DNA of 14,652 bases from JBPCRW01 sp050996405 (GCA_050996405.1 JBPCRW010000179.1:1-14652), one strand, 5' to 3'; counted from the stretch's first letter, positions 6,614 to 14,345 are shown. Translations and numbers: made by a program. The notes: generated by a model from the sequence alone, not told the origin.

Positions 6614-8833
6614 ATGCGGCAATACTTATCTTTTTTTTTGATTCTAATATTTTTTTCGGCTTTGCCTGTTTCGGCGCAGAACGCAACGCCCGAAAAACGT
6701 CCGACAATCGGGCTTGTTTTAAGCGGCGGCGGCGCGCGCGGTTTCGCGCATATCGGCGTTCTAAAGGTTTTGGAAGAAAATCATATTCCGGTTGATTACA
6801 TCGGCGGCGCGAGTATGGGCGCGCTCGTCGGCGCGCTTTATTCGATGGGCAAAACGCCCGACGAGATTGAACAACTGGTCGGCTCGCTCGATTGGAATAC
6901 GCTTTTTCAACCGCGAACTTCATTCGACAATTTGTCTTTTCGTCGTAAAGAAGACCGCCGCAATATCCCCGCGCCGATTACGCTGACCGGCAAGCCGAAC
7001 GATTTAAAATTGCCGAACGCGCTTAATTCAGGGCAGGAAATTAGTTTATTGTTTGACCGCGAAACGCTTCCCTACGCCGCCATTCGTGATTTTGACAATT
7101 TGCCGATTCCCTTTCGCGCCGTCGCAACCGATATGCTGACCGGAAATTCGGTGACTTTAAAAAGCGGTTCGCTGTCGCAGGCACTTCGCGCCACGATGTC
7201 TATTCCGGGAATTTTTTCGCCCGTCGAAATTGACGGAAAAATTCTGGGAGACGGCGGACTCGTCAACAATATTCCGACCGATGTCGTCAAAGCGATGGGC
7301 GCGGATATTCTGATTGTCGTCAACATCGAAACTCAGCCCGGCAACCGCGAAGCATTGGAAAGTCTGCCCGGCGTTCTAGCGCAAACCATCAATATTTCGA
7401 CGCTTGACAATTCACGCCGCAGCCTTCGTCAAGCCGATTTTATTATCGCGCCCGACCTTGGAAATTATACGCTGACGGATTTTCCCGAAAGTCAGAAAAT
7501 TATCGAACTCGGCTATCAGGGCGCGGAAAAAAAAGCCGCGCTGCTCAAAGGTCTTTCGCTGAATGATGCTGACTGGCAGGCATATTTAGCCAATCGCAAA
7601 CGACGCGAAATTGACGATAAAAAGGCATTTGTTCCGGCGTTTGTCGCAGTCAACGGCAAAGACAAAGACGCGACGCGGACCATCGAAGAAAAACTCGGCG
7701 GCAAATATATCAACCAGCCTTTTGACGCGGAAAAACAAAATCAGCTTGCCAAAGATTTGACGGATTTAACGGGAATGGGACGATTCAACACTCTGGATTA
7801 TGATTTGACGACGCGCGAAGGAAAAACCGGATTGGTTATTCGCGCCAATCAAATCGGCGAAATCCCGTCGAAACCGACCAGACTCGAAATCGGTTTCGAT
7901 GTCAACAGCGTCGAATCTGACAACGTAGATTTCAACTTTTTGTCACGTCTGACATTTTTCGATGTCGGGCGTTACGGCGCGGAATGGCGCAACGATTTAC
8001 AACTCGGCTCGAACACTTATCTGGCAAGCGAATACTATCGCCCGCTCGGAAAAACCAGATTTTTCATTGCCCCGCGAATTTCGTATGAACGCCGTCACAT
8101 AAATCTTTTTGACGGCGACACGCGGCTTGCCGAATACGTCGGAAAAAGAGCGCAGGCGGGAATCGATGTCGGTTATAAATTCGACTATCGAAGCGAGTTA
8201 AGAGCAGGTTACACAATCGGTTACGAAAAGGCTTCGCGGCGTATCGGCGACGCTCTGCTGCCGGATTTAAAAGGTAATTTCAGCACCGTAGGATTGCGCT
8301 GGACATATGACGGACTCGACAAAGCGCAAGTCCCGACACGCGGAATTTATTCGAGAAACACGCTCAATTATTATTTTGACAGCGCGCAGGCAACCGGAAA
8401 ATTTACGCAAGCCGAAACCAGATTTGACGCTTTTCATTCGATTAACGACCGAAATATCATTTTCAGTTTCGGCGGCGGCGGAACGACTTTCGGCAATTCC
8501 GCGCCTTTAGTCCGGCAATTCACGCTCGGCGGACCGTTGCGGCTCGGTGGTTACGGATTCGACCAGTTTCGTTCAAATAATTATCTGCAAGCCGGAGTCG
8601 GAATCCTGCACAACCCGAAATTTTTTCCGACGTTTCTGGGCGGCAAGGCTTATCTCGGCGCGTGGTATGAAGGTGGAAGCGCGTTTGAAAAATTCAATCA
8701 GGCAATCTACCGGCAAAGCGTGACGGGCGGCGCGGTTTTTGAAACACCGCTCGGACCCGTCTTTTTCGGCGGCAGCGTCAACGAAAACGGGCGCGGCAGA
8801 ATTTATTTTTCATTCGGAAAATTTTTCCGGTAG
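6614..8833 (+). CDS. Patatin-like phospholipase with POTRA and outer-membrane beta-barrel (type Vd, PlpD-like)
   Basis: A 739-residue protein. Residues 1-21 form a signal peptide ending near VSA-Q. The patatin domain (about 31-310) has the oxyanion-loop motif SGGGARG (37-43), the nucleophile in GASMG (Ser67) and the catalytic Asp in DGG (Asp213), so the Ser-Asp dyad of a lipid acyl hydrolase is complete. Residues about 338-412 look like a single POTRA domain, and about 413-739 form a BamA / surface-antigen type beta-barrel rich in alternating strands, ending in GKFFR. Order and length match the PlpD class, in which the barrel anchors in the outer membrane and carries the lipase to the surface or periplasmic face. 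This implies a diderm cell. The start ATG has only a weak AGAG ribosome binding site. It is not clearly linked to the flanking genes. Confidence 0.9.
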   Translation: MRQYLSFFLILIFFSALPVSAQNATPEKRPTIGLVLSGGGARGFAHIGVLKVLEENHIPVDYIGGASMGALVGALYSMGKTPDEIEQLVGSLDWNTLFQPRTSFDNLSFRRKEDRRNIPAPITLTGKPNDLKLPNALNSGQEISLLFDRETLPYAAIRDFDNLPIPFRAVATDMLTGNSVTLKSGSLSQALRATMSIPGIFSPVEIDGKILGDGGLVNNIPTDVVKAMGADILIVVNIETQPGNREALESLPGVLAQTINISTLDNSRRSLRQADFIIAPDLGNYTLTDFPESQKIIELGYQGAEKKAALLKGLSLNDADWQAYLANRKRREIDDKKAFVPAFVAVNGKDKDATRTIEEKLGGKYINQPFDAEKQNQLAKDLTDLTGMGRFNTLDYDLTTREGKTGLVIRANQIGEIPSKPTRLEIGFDVNSVESDNVDFNFLSRLTFFDVGRYGAEWRNDLQLGSNTYLASEYYRPLGKTRFFIAPRISYERRHINLFDGDTRLAEYVGKRAQAGIDVGYKFDYRSELRAGYTIGYEKASRRIGDALLPDLKGNFSTVGLRWTYDGLDKAQVPTRGIYSRNTLNYYFDSAQATGKFTQAETRFDAFHSINDRNIIFSFGGGGTTFGNSAPLVRQFTLGGPLRLGGYGFDQFRSNNYLQAGVGILHNPKFFPTFLGGKAYLGAWYEGGSAFEKFNQAIYRQSVTGGAVFETPLGPVFFGGSVNENGRGRIYFSFGKFFR

Positions 8834-8900
8834 CGCGATTTACGTTTGAGGAGACAAGTTAAATTTAAAAGTCGGAACAAAGATTTGATGTTGTAATAAT

Positions 8901-8929
8901 TTGACTAATCGCAGCGAAACATTTAAAAT
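8901..8929 (+). promoter_or_regulatory. Sigma70-type promoter of the metH leader
   Basis: TTGACT (8901-8906) and TAAAAT (8924-8929) are separated by exactly 17 bases. Transcription would start near 8936, a few bases before the first helix of the riboswitch-like RNA. The rest of the gap between the patatin gene and this point (8834-8900) shows no feature I can support. Confidence 0.7.
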
Positions 8930-8941
8930 TCAATGTTTGAA

Positions 8942-8991
8942 TGTGGTGAGTTACGGCGACTTGCGACCACGAAAAAAATCGCTAAAAAGCT
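8942..8991 (+). promoter_or_regulatory. SAM-II-like riboswitch upstream of metH
   Basis: The RNA shows the H-type pseudoknot layout of the SAM-II (metA / SAM-alpha) class. P1 pairs 8943-8947 with 8966-8970, plus a U-G pair outside it. P2a pairs 8963-8965 with 8980-8982, and P2b pairs 8955-8957 with 8989-8991. The two conserved core strings are TTGC (8961-8964) and GCTAAAAAG (8981-8989). The spacing between pseudoknot helices is 5 nt on the loop strand and 6 nt on the tail strand, the same as I recall for the structurally known environmental metX aptamer. An A-rich linker (8972-8978) follows P1. The downstream gene is methionine synthase, a usual SAM-sensed target. SAM-V shares this binding core and is the main alternative. 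Confidence 0.8.
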
Positions 8992-9050
8992 AAGAGTTTC
9001 AATTGAATAATTTTTACGAAAACTCTGCGCTTGTTTGGCGCGGAGTTTTT
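8988..9050 (+). terminator. Antiterminator and attenuator terminator of the metH leader
   Basis: The terminator is a 12-bp stem (9019-9030 with 9038-9049, one G-U pair) with a 7-nt loop, running into T at 9046-9050, before the metH start at 9096. Its 5' arm can pair instead with upstream sequence: 8993-8999 with 9020-9026 (seven pairs), plus 8988-8990 with 9029-9031 after a 2x2 internal loop. The bases at 8989-8990 are the ones used by P2b of the riboswitch, so ligand-bound pseudoknot and antiterminator exclude each other. The predicted result is termination when SAM is high. Confidence 0.75.
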
Positions 9051-9095
9051 AATTTTGAAACGGAATTAAATTTTGTCAAAGACCAGAGACCGAAT

Positions 9096-12000
9096 ATGAA
9101 ATTTTTAGATTTATTAAAAGAAAAAATCGTCGTTTTTGACGGCGCGATGGGCAGCAATCTTCAAGCGCAGAATTTGACGATTGAAGATTGGGGCGGGGCG
9201 CAGTTTGAAAACTGCTCGGAAAATCTGCTTTACACAAAACCCGACGCGATTGAAAAAGTTCATCTCGGATTTTTAGAAGCGGGCGTGGATGTCATCGAAA
9301 CAAATTCTTTCGGCGGCGGTGAAGTTGTTTTGCAGGAATTTGGAATCGCCGACAAAGCCTATGATGTCAATAAAAAGGCGGCGGAATTGGCAAAGCGTTT
9401 GGCGAACGATTATTCGACGAAAACTTTCCGGCGTTTTGTCGCCGGTTCAATCGGACCCGGAACGAAACTGCCGACGCTCGGACATATTTCATACCAAAAT
9501 CTAAAAAAATCTTACGATGAACAGGTGCGCGGACTTTTCGACGGCGGCGTTGATATGTTTATAGTCGAAACGGCGCAGGATTTGCTGCAAATTAAAGCCG
9601 CGCTCGCTTCGATTTTTGAGCTTTTCGCTGAAAGAAAAACCAAAATTCCCGTTATCACGCAGTTCACGATTGAAACTTTCGGCACGATGCTCAACGGCAC
9701 GGAAACTTCCGCCGCGCTCGTCGCGCTCGAACCGTTTCCGATTGATATTATCGGAATGAATTGCGGAACAGGTCCCGACCAGATGACGGAAAACGTTAAA
9801 TATCTGTGCGAAAACTCGCCATTTCCGGTGTCGGTTTTGCCAAACGCCGGAATGCCCGAAGTCAAAGACGGACAGCAGTTTTACAGCGAAACGCCCGAAG
9901 ATTTTTCGCGCAAAGTCGAGCATTTCGCCAAGGATTTCGGCGCAAATATCGTTGGCGGCTGCTGCGGAACTTCGTTTGAACATCTGCGGCAAGTTGTTGC
10001 GAAAATGCAGAATGTTTCACCTAAAAATCGTAATGTGAAATTTGCTCCGGCGGCTTCTTCAATTTATTTTTCGCAGCCTTACACGCAGGATAATTCGTTT
10101 TTGATTGTCGGCGAGCGCGTCAACGCTTCCGGCTCGAAAAAAATGCGCGATTTGCTGCAAGTTGAAGATTGGGACGGTTTGATAAAACTCGCCAAGGAAC
10201 AGGAAAAAGAAGGCGCGCATATTTTGGATGTCAATGTGGATTTTGTCGGGCGCGACGGCGTTGCGGATATGAACGCGCTTGTTTCAAAATTGGTAACGAA
10301 CGTCAAAATTCCGTTGATGCTCGATTCGACCGAATGGGAAAAAATGGAAGCCGGTCTGAAACTCGCAGGCGGAAAATGTATTTTGAATTCGACGAATTAC
10401 GAAGACGGCGAGCCGCGATTTTTGCGGCTTTTGGAACTGGCGAAAGAATACGGAGCGGCGGTCGTCGTCGGGTTGATTGACGAAACGGGAATGGCGCGGA
10501 CGGCGGAAGATAAAATAAAAATCGCGCGTCGGGCGTTTAAACAGGCGACCGGATTCGGCATCGAGGCGCACGACATTTTCTTTGACCCGCTGGCACTTCC
10601 GATTTCGACCGGAATCGAAGAAGACAGACGAAACGCCGCCGAAACAATCGAATCAATCAAACAAATTTCTGCGGAGATGTCGGAAGCGAATATAATTCTA
10701 GGCGTTTCAAATGTTTCGTTCGGGCTAAATCCGGCATCGCGCATAGTTTTAAATTCGATATTTCTGCACGAATGCGTCGAAGCCGGAATGAATTCGGCAA
10801 TCGTCAACGCATCAAAAATTTTGCCTTTGAATCGTTTTAACGAACACGAAATCGACGTGGCTTTGGAACTGATTTACGACCGGCGAAAATTTGAAGGCGA
10901 CATCTGCGTTTATGACCCTTTGGGAGAATTTACGACGATGTTTCAAGGCAAAACGGCGCAGTCAATGAAGGTTGATACGTCGAATTTGTCAATCGAAGAA
11001 AAACTCCAGCCTCATATTATTGACGGCGAGAAAATCGGCTTGGAAGACAATCTGAAAATCGCGCTTGAAAAATATCCCGCGCTCGATATTGTCGACAATA
11101 TTCTTTTGGGCGGAATGAAAGTTGTCGGCGATTTATTCGGCAGCGGGCAAATGCAATTGCCGTTCGTTTTGCAGTCGGCGGAAGTGATGAAAACGGCGGT
11201 CAAATTTCTCGAACCGTTTATGGAAAAAGTCGAAGGCGAGCAGTCAAAAGGCGTGTTGGTTTTAGCGACCGTCAAAGGCGACGTTCACGACATCGGCAAA
11301 AATCTCGTTGATATTATTTTGACGAACAACGGTTATCGAGTAATAAATCTCGGCATTAAACAGCCGATTGAAGACATCCTGAAAGCGTTTGAAGAAACAA
11401 AATGCGACGCAATCGGAATGAGCGGCTTGCTTGTCAAATCAACGCTCGTGATGCGCGACAATCTTGAAATTATGAACGAGCGCGGCATCAATGTTCCGGT
11501 CATTCTCGGCGGCGCGGCGTTAAATCGTAAATATGTTGACCAGGATTTAATTCCGCTTTACGGCGGCAAACTTTTTTATGCGCGTGATGCGTTTGACGGG
11601 CTTCACGCGATGGACGCGCTGACGAGTCCAGAGTCCAGAGTCCAGAGTCCAGAGCCAAAGGCGAAAGCCGCCGCTATCGGAAGTAGCGAGAGGTCAGAAC
11701 CGCCCGCGTTAGCAGGCGGGTCAAGTGACGCAATCGAATCCGTTTCCGACACGGAAGATTTAGTTGGCGAAGACGCGAAACTCGGCAAACAGGCGGCGCG
11801 GATTTCATCAAAAAACGTCGGCGACACCACGCACACCACGAAATCCAATGTTTCCCAAAACATCGAAATTCCCCAAAAACCTTTTTACGGTTCAAAGGTT
11901 GTCGAGATAAAAGATTTGACGAAAATTTTTGCCTTCGTCAACGAAACCGCCCTTTTTAAAGGTCAATGGCAATACAAGCAAGGACGCAAATCAAAGGAAG

Positions 12001-12674
12001 AATACGAACAAATTTTGCGCGAAACGGTTTATCCGAAATTCAAGGAAATTAAGACGAAAGCCATCCGCGAAAAACTGCTCGAAGCAAAATTGGTTTATGG
12101 ATATTTTCCGTGTCAATCGGAAGGCAACGATTTAATTATTTACGAGTCGGACGAAAAAACGGAAAAACTTCGATTTACTTTTCCGCGCCAGCCGATTGAG
12201 CAGCGCGGCGGAAAAAATCTGTGTTTAGCCGATTATTTCGCGGCGAAAGATTCAGGGAAGATTGATGTCGTCGCCTTTGATTTGGTAACGATGGGAAGAC
12301 GCGCCAGCGAATACGCGCTCGAACTTTTCAAATCCGACAATTACACCGATTATCTGCTTTTTCACGGACTTTCGGTCGAATCGGCGGAAGCTCTCGCCGA
12401 AATGTGGCACAAACGCATCCGCGAAGAATTAGGTTTTGCTAAAAACGACGCGCCGGAACTCGCCAAACTTTTTCATCAGGGCTATCAAGGTTCGCGCTAT
12501 AGTTTCGGCTATCCGGCTTGCCCGAATTTGGAAGACCAGACGAAACTTTTCGAGTTATTAAAACCCGAAAGAATCGATGTCGAACTGTCGGAAGAATTTC
12601 AACTAAATCCCGAACAATCAACTTCGGCAATTATCGTTCATCACCGAGAGGCGAAATATTTTAATATCGAATAA
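9096..12674 (+). CDS. metH: Cobalamin-dependent methionine synthase with an extra linker segment
   Basis: A 1192-residue enzyme that transfers a methyl group from methyltetrahydrofolate via cobalamin to homocysteine. Domains in order: homocysteine-binding (about 1-310) with zinc ligands C223, C289 and C290; pterin-binding (about 330-600); B12 cap and cobalamin-binding (about 635-840) with the DxHxxG motif at D729-H731-G734; and the reductive activation domain (about 928-1192) with RYSFGYPACP at 1134-1143, which binds SAM. ATG 9096 is preferred. The frame is open to a TTG at 9003, but that start would put the leader terminator inside the gene. Residues about 843-927 are an unusual Ser/Lys/Ala-rich insert in the linker before the activation domain, encoded partly by repeats. 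The C-terminus is complete, and all catalytic motifs are intact. Confidence 0.96.
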   Translation: MKFLDLLKEKIVVFDGAMGSNLQAQNLTIEDWGGAQFENCSENLLYTKPDAIEKVHLGFLEAGVDVIETNSFGGGEVVLQEFGIADKAYDVNKKAAELAKRLANDYSTKTFRRFVAGSIGPGTKLPTLGHISYQNLKKSYDEQVRGLFDGGVDMFIVETAQDLLQIKAALASIFELFAERKTKIPVITQFTIETFGTMLNGTETSAALVALEPFPIDIIGMNCGTGPDQMTENVKYLCENSPFPVSVLPNAGMPEVKDGQQFYSETPEDFSRKVEHFAKDFGANIVGGCCGTSFEHLRQVVAKMQNVSPKNRNVKFAPAASSIYFSQPYTQDNSFLIVGERVNASGSKKMRDLLQVEDWDGLIKLAKEQEKEGAHILDVNVDFVGRDGVADMNALVSKLVTNVKIPLMLDSTEWEKMEAGLKLAGGKCILNSTNYEDGEPRFLRLLELAKEYGAAVVVGLIDETGMARTAEDKIKIARRAFKQATGFGIEAHDIFFDPLALPISTGIEEDRRNAAETIESIKQISAEMSEANIILGVSNVSFGLNPASRIVLNSIFLHECVEAGMNSAIVNASKILPLNRFNEHEIDVALELIYDRRKFEGDICVYDPLGEFTTMFQGKTAQSMKVDTSNLSIEEKLQPHIIDGEKIGLEDNLKIALEKYPALDIVDNILLGGMKVVGDLFGSGQMQLPFVLQSAEVMKTAVKFLEPFMEKVEGEQSKGVLVLATVKGDVHDIGKNLVDIILTNNGYRVINLGIKQPIEDILKAFEETKCDAIGMSGLLVKSTLVMRDNLEIMNERGINVPVILGGAALNRKYVDQDLIPLYGGKLFYARDAFDGLHAMDALTSPESRVQSPEPKAKAAAIGSSERSEPPALAGGSSDAIESVSDTEDLVGEDAKLGKQAARISSKNVGDTTHTTKSNVSQNIEIPQKPFYGSKVVEIKDLTKIFAFVNETALFKGQWQYKQGRKSKEEYEQILRETVYPKFKEIKTKAIREKLLEAKLVYGYFPCQSEGNDLIIYESDEKTEKLRFTFPRQPIEQRGGKNLCLADYFAAKDSGKIDVVAFDLVTMGRRASEYALELFKSDNYTDYLLFHGLSVESAEALAEMWHKRIREELGFAKNDAPELAKLFHQGYQGSRYSFGYPACPNLEDQTKLFELLKPERIDVELSEEFQLNPEQSTSAIIVHHREAKYFNIE
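11624..11657. repeat. Heptamer tandem array inside metH
   Basis: GAGTCCA is repeated four times exactly (11624-11651), followed by a degraded fifth unit GAGCCA. With a 7-bp period the translation repeats every seven residues (SPESRVQ, then SPEPKAK). It lies in the interdomain linker of MetH. The remainder of the insert, to about 11876, is in frame but not repetitive. Confidence 0.85.
11688..11725. repeat. Palindromic repeat translated as RSEPPALAGG inside metH
   Basis: CCCGC (11703-11707) pairs with GCGGG (11716-11720); an alternative register pairs CCGCC (11700-11704) with GGCGG (11715-11719). The frame reads ERSEPPALAGGSS. From memory, very similar RSEPPA-AGG strings occur in unrelated proteins of Acidobacteriota and relatives as translated dispersed repeats; this was not checked by search. 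Confidence 0.55.
12586..12615. repeat. Direct repeat, left copy (within the metH 3' end)
   Basis: This 30-bp stretch encodes part of the conserved MetH C-terminus (SEEFQLNPE) and recurs exactly at 14400-14429, 1814 bp downstream, beyond the HTH-nuclease and methylase genes. Confidence 0.9.
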
Positions 12675-12691
12675 TCAAAATATCCGATTTT

Positions 12692-12730
12692 GGCATATCC
12701 TAAAACAGGTTTTAATCTTGGGAATATGCC
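12692..12730 (+). promoter_or_regulatory. Putative operator and start-codon hairpin of the HTH-nuclease gene
   Basis: CCTAAAACAGG (12699-12709) is an interrupted palindrome. It belongs to the 15-nt sequence at 12695-12709 that is found exactly again upstream of the methylase gene. It sits 16 bases before the preferred ATG. Around it, GGCATAT (12692-12698) pairs with ATATGCC (12724-12730), and CC/GG extends this stem past a bulged A, so the ATG at 12726-12728 would be buried in RNA that reads through from metH. A weak promoter may overlap (TTGGCA at 12690-12695, TAATCT 17 bases later). Confidence 0.55.
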
Positions 12731-13595
12731 GAAATCAATTCATACAGATAAATATGCTAAATTTCGTGAATTACTAATCGCAATTCGCAGCAATGCTTCT
12801 TTGACTCAAACCCAATTAGCCGAAAGGCTCGGAAAACCACAATCTTTCGTCTCGAAATATGAAAGCGGCGAGAGACGTTTGGATTTTATTGAAGTTTTGG
12901 AACTAGCGGAATGTCTGAATTTTGACATCGGTAATTTAGCGGATGTTATTGAAAATGCGGATAGCGCGAATCTTTTGAGAGATTGGCAAGTTTCGTCAAA
13001 GCAAATTTCGTCTCTGATAAATCAAAATCCGAGTTTGCGCGGAATGCTTTTAGGTTATATCGCCGAACTTAAATTAAAAGAATTGATTAGCGTTCTTCCC
13101 GATATTTCCTACACTTATAAATTTGACGACCATGACCGCAAAAAGAAAGGGGATTTGTATATTATCTATCGCGGAAAGGCGTTTGATGTCGAATCAAAAT
13201 CTTTGCAGACAAATTCGATAAAATTTGATAAAACGACCGGAAGTTGGACGGCAAAGGCGCAGGTGGACGCGAGCGACCGCAGAAATGTTCGTCTGCCATC
13301 GGGGAAAATCTTAAACACGACTCTGTTGCTGCGTGGCGAGTTTGATATTTTGGCGGTCAATTGTTTCGGTTTCGGCGGCGAATGGAAATTTCTCTTTGCC
13401 AAAAATACCGACTTGCCTTCTTCGACTTTCAAAAAATATGACGAATCAGACCGCCGCGAATTGATTGCAAGTTTGGTGACGGTTTCTTTGCCGATTAAAC
13501 TACCGTTTTATGAAAGTTTGAAAGATTTGCTGGATTCGATGATTGAAGAAGGTTTGGGCGCAACGCCGGACGAGTCACTTTTTCACAAAAACTAA
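12726..13595 (+). CDS. XRE helix-turn-helix protein fused to a PD-(D/E)XK nuclease-like domain (probable restriction endonuclease)
   Basis: A 289-residue protein from ATG 12726, with GGGA four bases upstream; an in-frame TTG at 12690 would add 12 residues but overlaps the operator. Residues about 10-66 form an XRE/Cro HTH with the classic pattern LTQTQLAERLGKPQSFVSKYESGER. After a helical linker, D143 (KKKGDLYI) and E156-S157-K158 (FDVESKS) give the D-X12-ExK spacing of a PD-(D/E)XK metal-dependent nuclease; RGEFDILAV (203-211) fits a following core strand. Its convergent neighbour is a DNA methyltransferase, overlapping by 21 bp, so a restriction role is likely. The HTH and the shared upstream repeats suggest it also acts as the control protein. 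I cannot assign a recognition site. The gene is more AT-rich at its start than metH, which fits acquisition by transfer. Confidence 0.75.
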   Translation: MPKSIHTDKYAKFRELLIAIRSNASLTQTQLAERLGKPQSFVSKYESGERRLDFIEVLELAECLNFDIGNLADVIENADSANLLRDWQVSSKQISSLINQNPSLRGMLLGYIAELKLKELISVLPDISYTYKFDDHDRKKKGDLYIIYRGKAFDVESKSLQTNSIKFDKTTGSWTAKAQVDASDRRNVRLPSGKILNTTLLLRGEFDILAVNCFGFGGEWKFLFAKNTDLPSSTFKKYDESDRRELIASLVTVSLPIKLPFYESLKDLLDSMIEEGLGATPDESLFHKN

Positions 13596-14297
13596 AAAAT
13601 AAGAATGATTTTTGCGAGCGTGTTTCTGCTTAATAAGGCGGCTCACCGAAGGACGATTGTTTCTGACGACGACAAATAAATCTTTTGTGTAAAAGCCGAA
13701 CTGCTCGTATTTGTTAATAATTTCAACATGCGTCAGGCATTGTTTTCCCGCGCTCACTTCATCTTGACATTTCACTATTAAAATTCCGTTTTTTCGTAAT
13801 ACGCGCGACGCATCTTTTCCTGCCTTAAAATACATATCCGTAACCGCCGCGTGCCATTTTTTTGTCCCCGCATTTTCAGAATCTTCATTGATTTCATCAC
13901 CATTTGAATATGCTTCGGCAAAAGCCGAATGACTTCCTGAACCGGCTTTATTATCGGGCGATTTACGATAAAATCCTTCCATATAGGGCGGATCTAAAAC
14001 TACGCAGTCAAGTGAGCCGCTCGCGTAAGGAAGCCTGCGGCAATCGGTTCCCGTCGCAATATCAGTTGGCAGCAGCCGGTATTTGCGCGGCGGAACATTT
14101 TGCCAAAAAACACCGTTTCCCCAGGTTACATCAGCAATCAAACTTCCGTCCGAAACGTGGAGTTCTAAAATTAGCGGAAAAACCTCCGCGTTCCCGTCAA
14201 TATGCGCGGACATTACAAGATTAGAAGTTGAGATGCCGTTTTGAACTCTTTTGGGTTTTTCGGCTTTTAAAATTGTTTCTTGTTTTGTGGCAAGCAT
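13575..14297 (-). CDS. Small DPPY-type DNA methyltransferase (probable modification enzyme)
   Basis: A 240-residue enzyme. The SAM-binding motif I is in DVTWGNG (56-62, followed by VFW), and the catalytic motif IV is D102-P-P-Y105 in a VVLDPPYMEGFY context, the form used by N6-adenine and N4-cytosine methylases. Motif I precedes motif IV. The later block GILIVKCQDE (171-180) fits the core strand region. There is no large separate target recognition domain; the 110-150 segment is the only long insertion. It converges with the HTH-nuclease gene, and the 3' ends overlap at 13575-13595. The start at 14297 has AGGA about eight bases upstream, formed by the inner half of the operator palindrome. 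It would protect host DNA from the nuclease. An orphan methylase is possible but less likely in this context. Confidence 0.85.
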   Translation of the reverse strand: MLATKQETILKAEKPKRVQNGISTSNLVMSAHIDGNAEVFPLILELHVSDGSLIADVTWGNGVFWQNVPPRKYRLLPTDIATGTDCRRLPYASGSLDCVVLDPPYMEGFYRKSPDNKAGSGSHSAFAEAYSNGDEINEDSENAGTKKWHAAVTDMYFKAGKDASRVLRKNGILIVKCQDEVSAGKQCLTHVEIINKYEQFGFYTKDLFVVVRNNRPSVSRLIKQKHARKNHSYFLVFVKK

Positions 14298-14303
14298 ATC
14301 AAT

Positions 14304-14345
14304 ATCCTAAAACAGGATTATAAAGACCAATCTGTTTTTTTGCAA
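14304..14345 (-). promoter_or_regulatory. Promoter and operator of the methyltransferase gene
   Basis: On the minus strand TTGCAA (14345-14340) is followed after 17 bases by a consensus TATAAT (14322-14317). The interrupted palindrome ATCCTGTTTTAGGAT (14318-14304) directly overlaps the end of the -10 and the expected start of transcription near 14310, leaving a leader of only about 13 bases. On the plus strand this is the same ATATCCTAAAACAGG (14302-14316) seen before the HTH-nuclease gene. A bound regulator here would block the methylase promoter. Confidence 0.75.

Noticed and set aside
8816..8833. Terminator formed by CGGAAAATTTTTCCG at the end of the patatin gene
   Set aside because: The loop would be only about one base and it lies inside the coding sequence without a T-run after it.
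9003..9095. N-terminal extension of MetH from the in-frame TTG at 9003
   Set aside because: It would translate through the leader terminator and adds residues unlike any MetH; the protein from ATG 9096 begins as the family normally does.
8834..9095. Cobalamin riboswitch upstream of metH
   Set aside because: I see no B12-box-like sequence and the leader is too short; the conserved strings fit SAM-II instead.
11624..11657. CRISPR-like array
   Set aside because: The units are 7 bp with no spacers, and no cas genes are present.
11622..11876. MetH disrupted to a pseudogene by the repeats
   Set aside because: The insert stays in frame, has no stop codon, and the activation domain after it is complete with its RYSFGYPACP motif.
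12586..12674. MetH truncated by the downstream insertion
   Set aside because: The protein continues after the 30-bp repeat to a normal C-terminus (QSTSAIIVHHREAKYFN), so the intact end belongs to the left copy.
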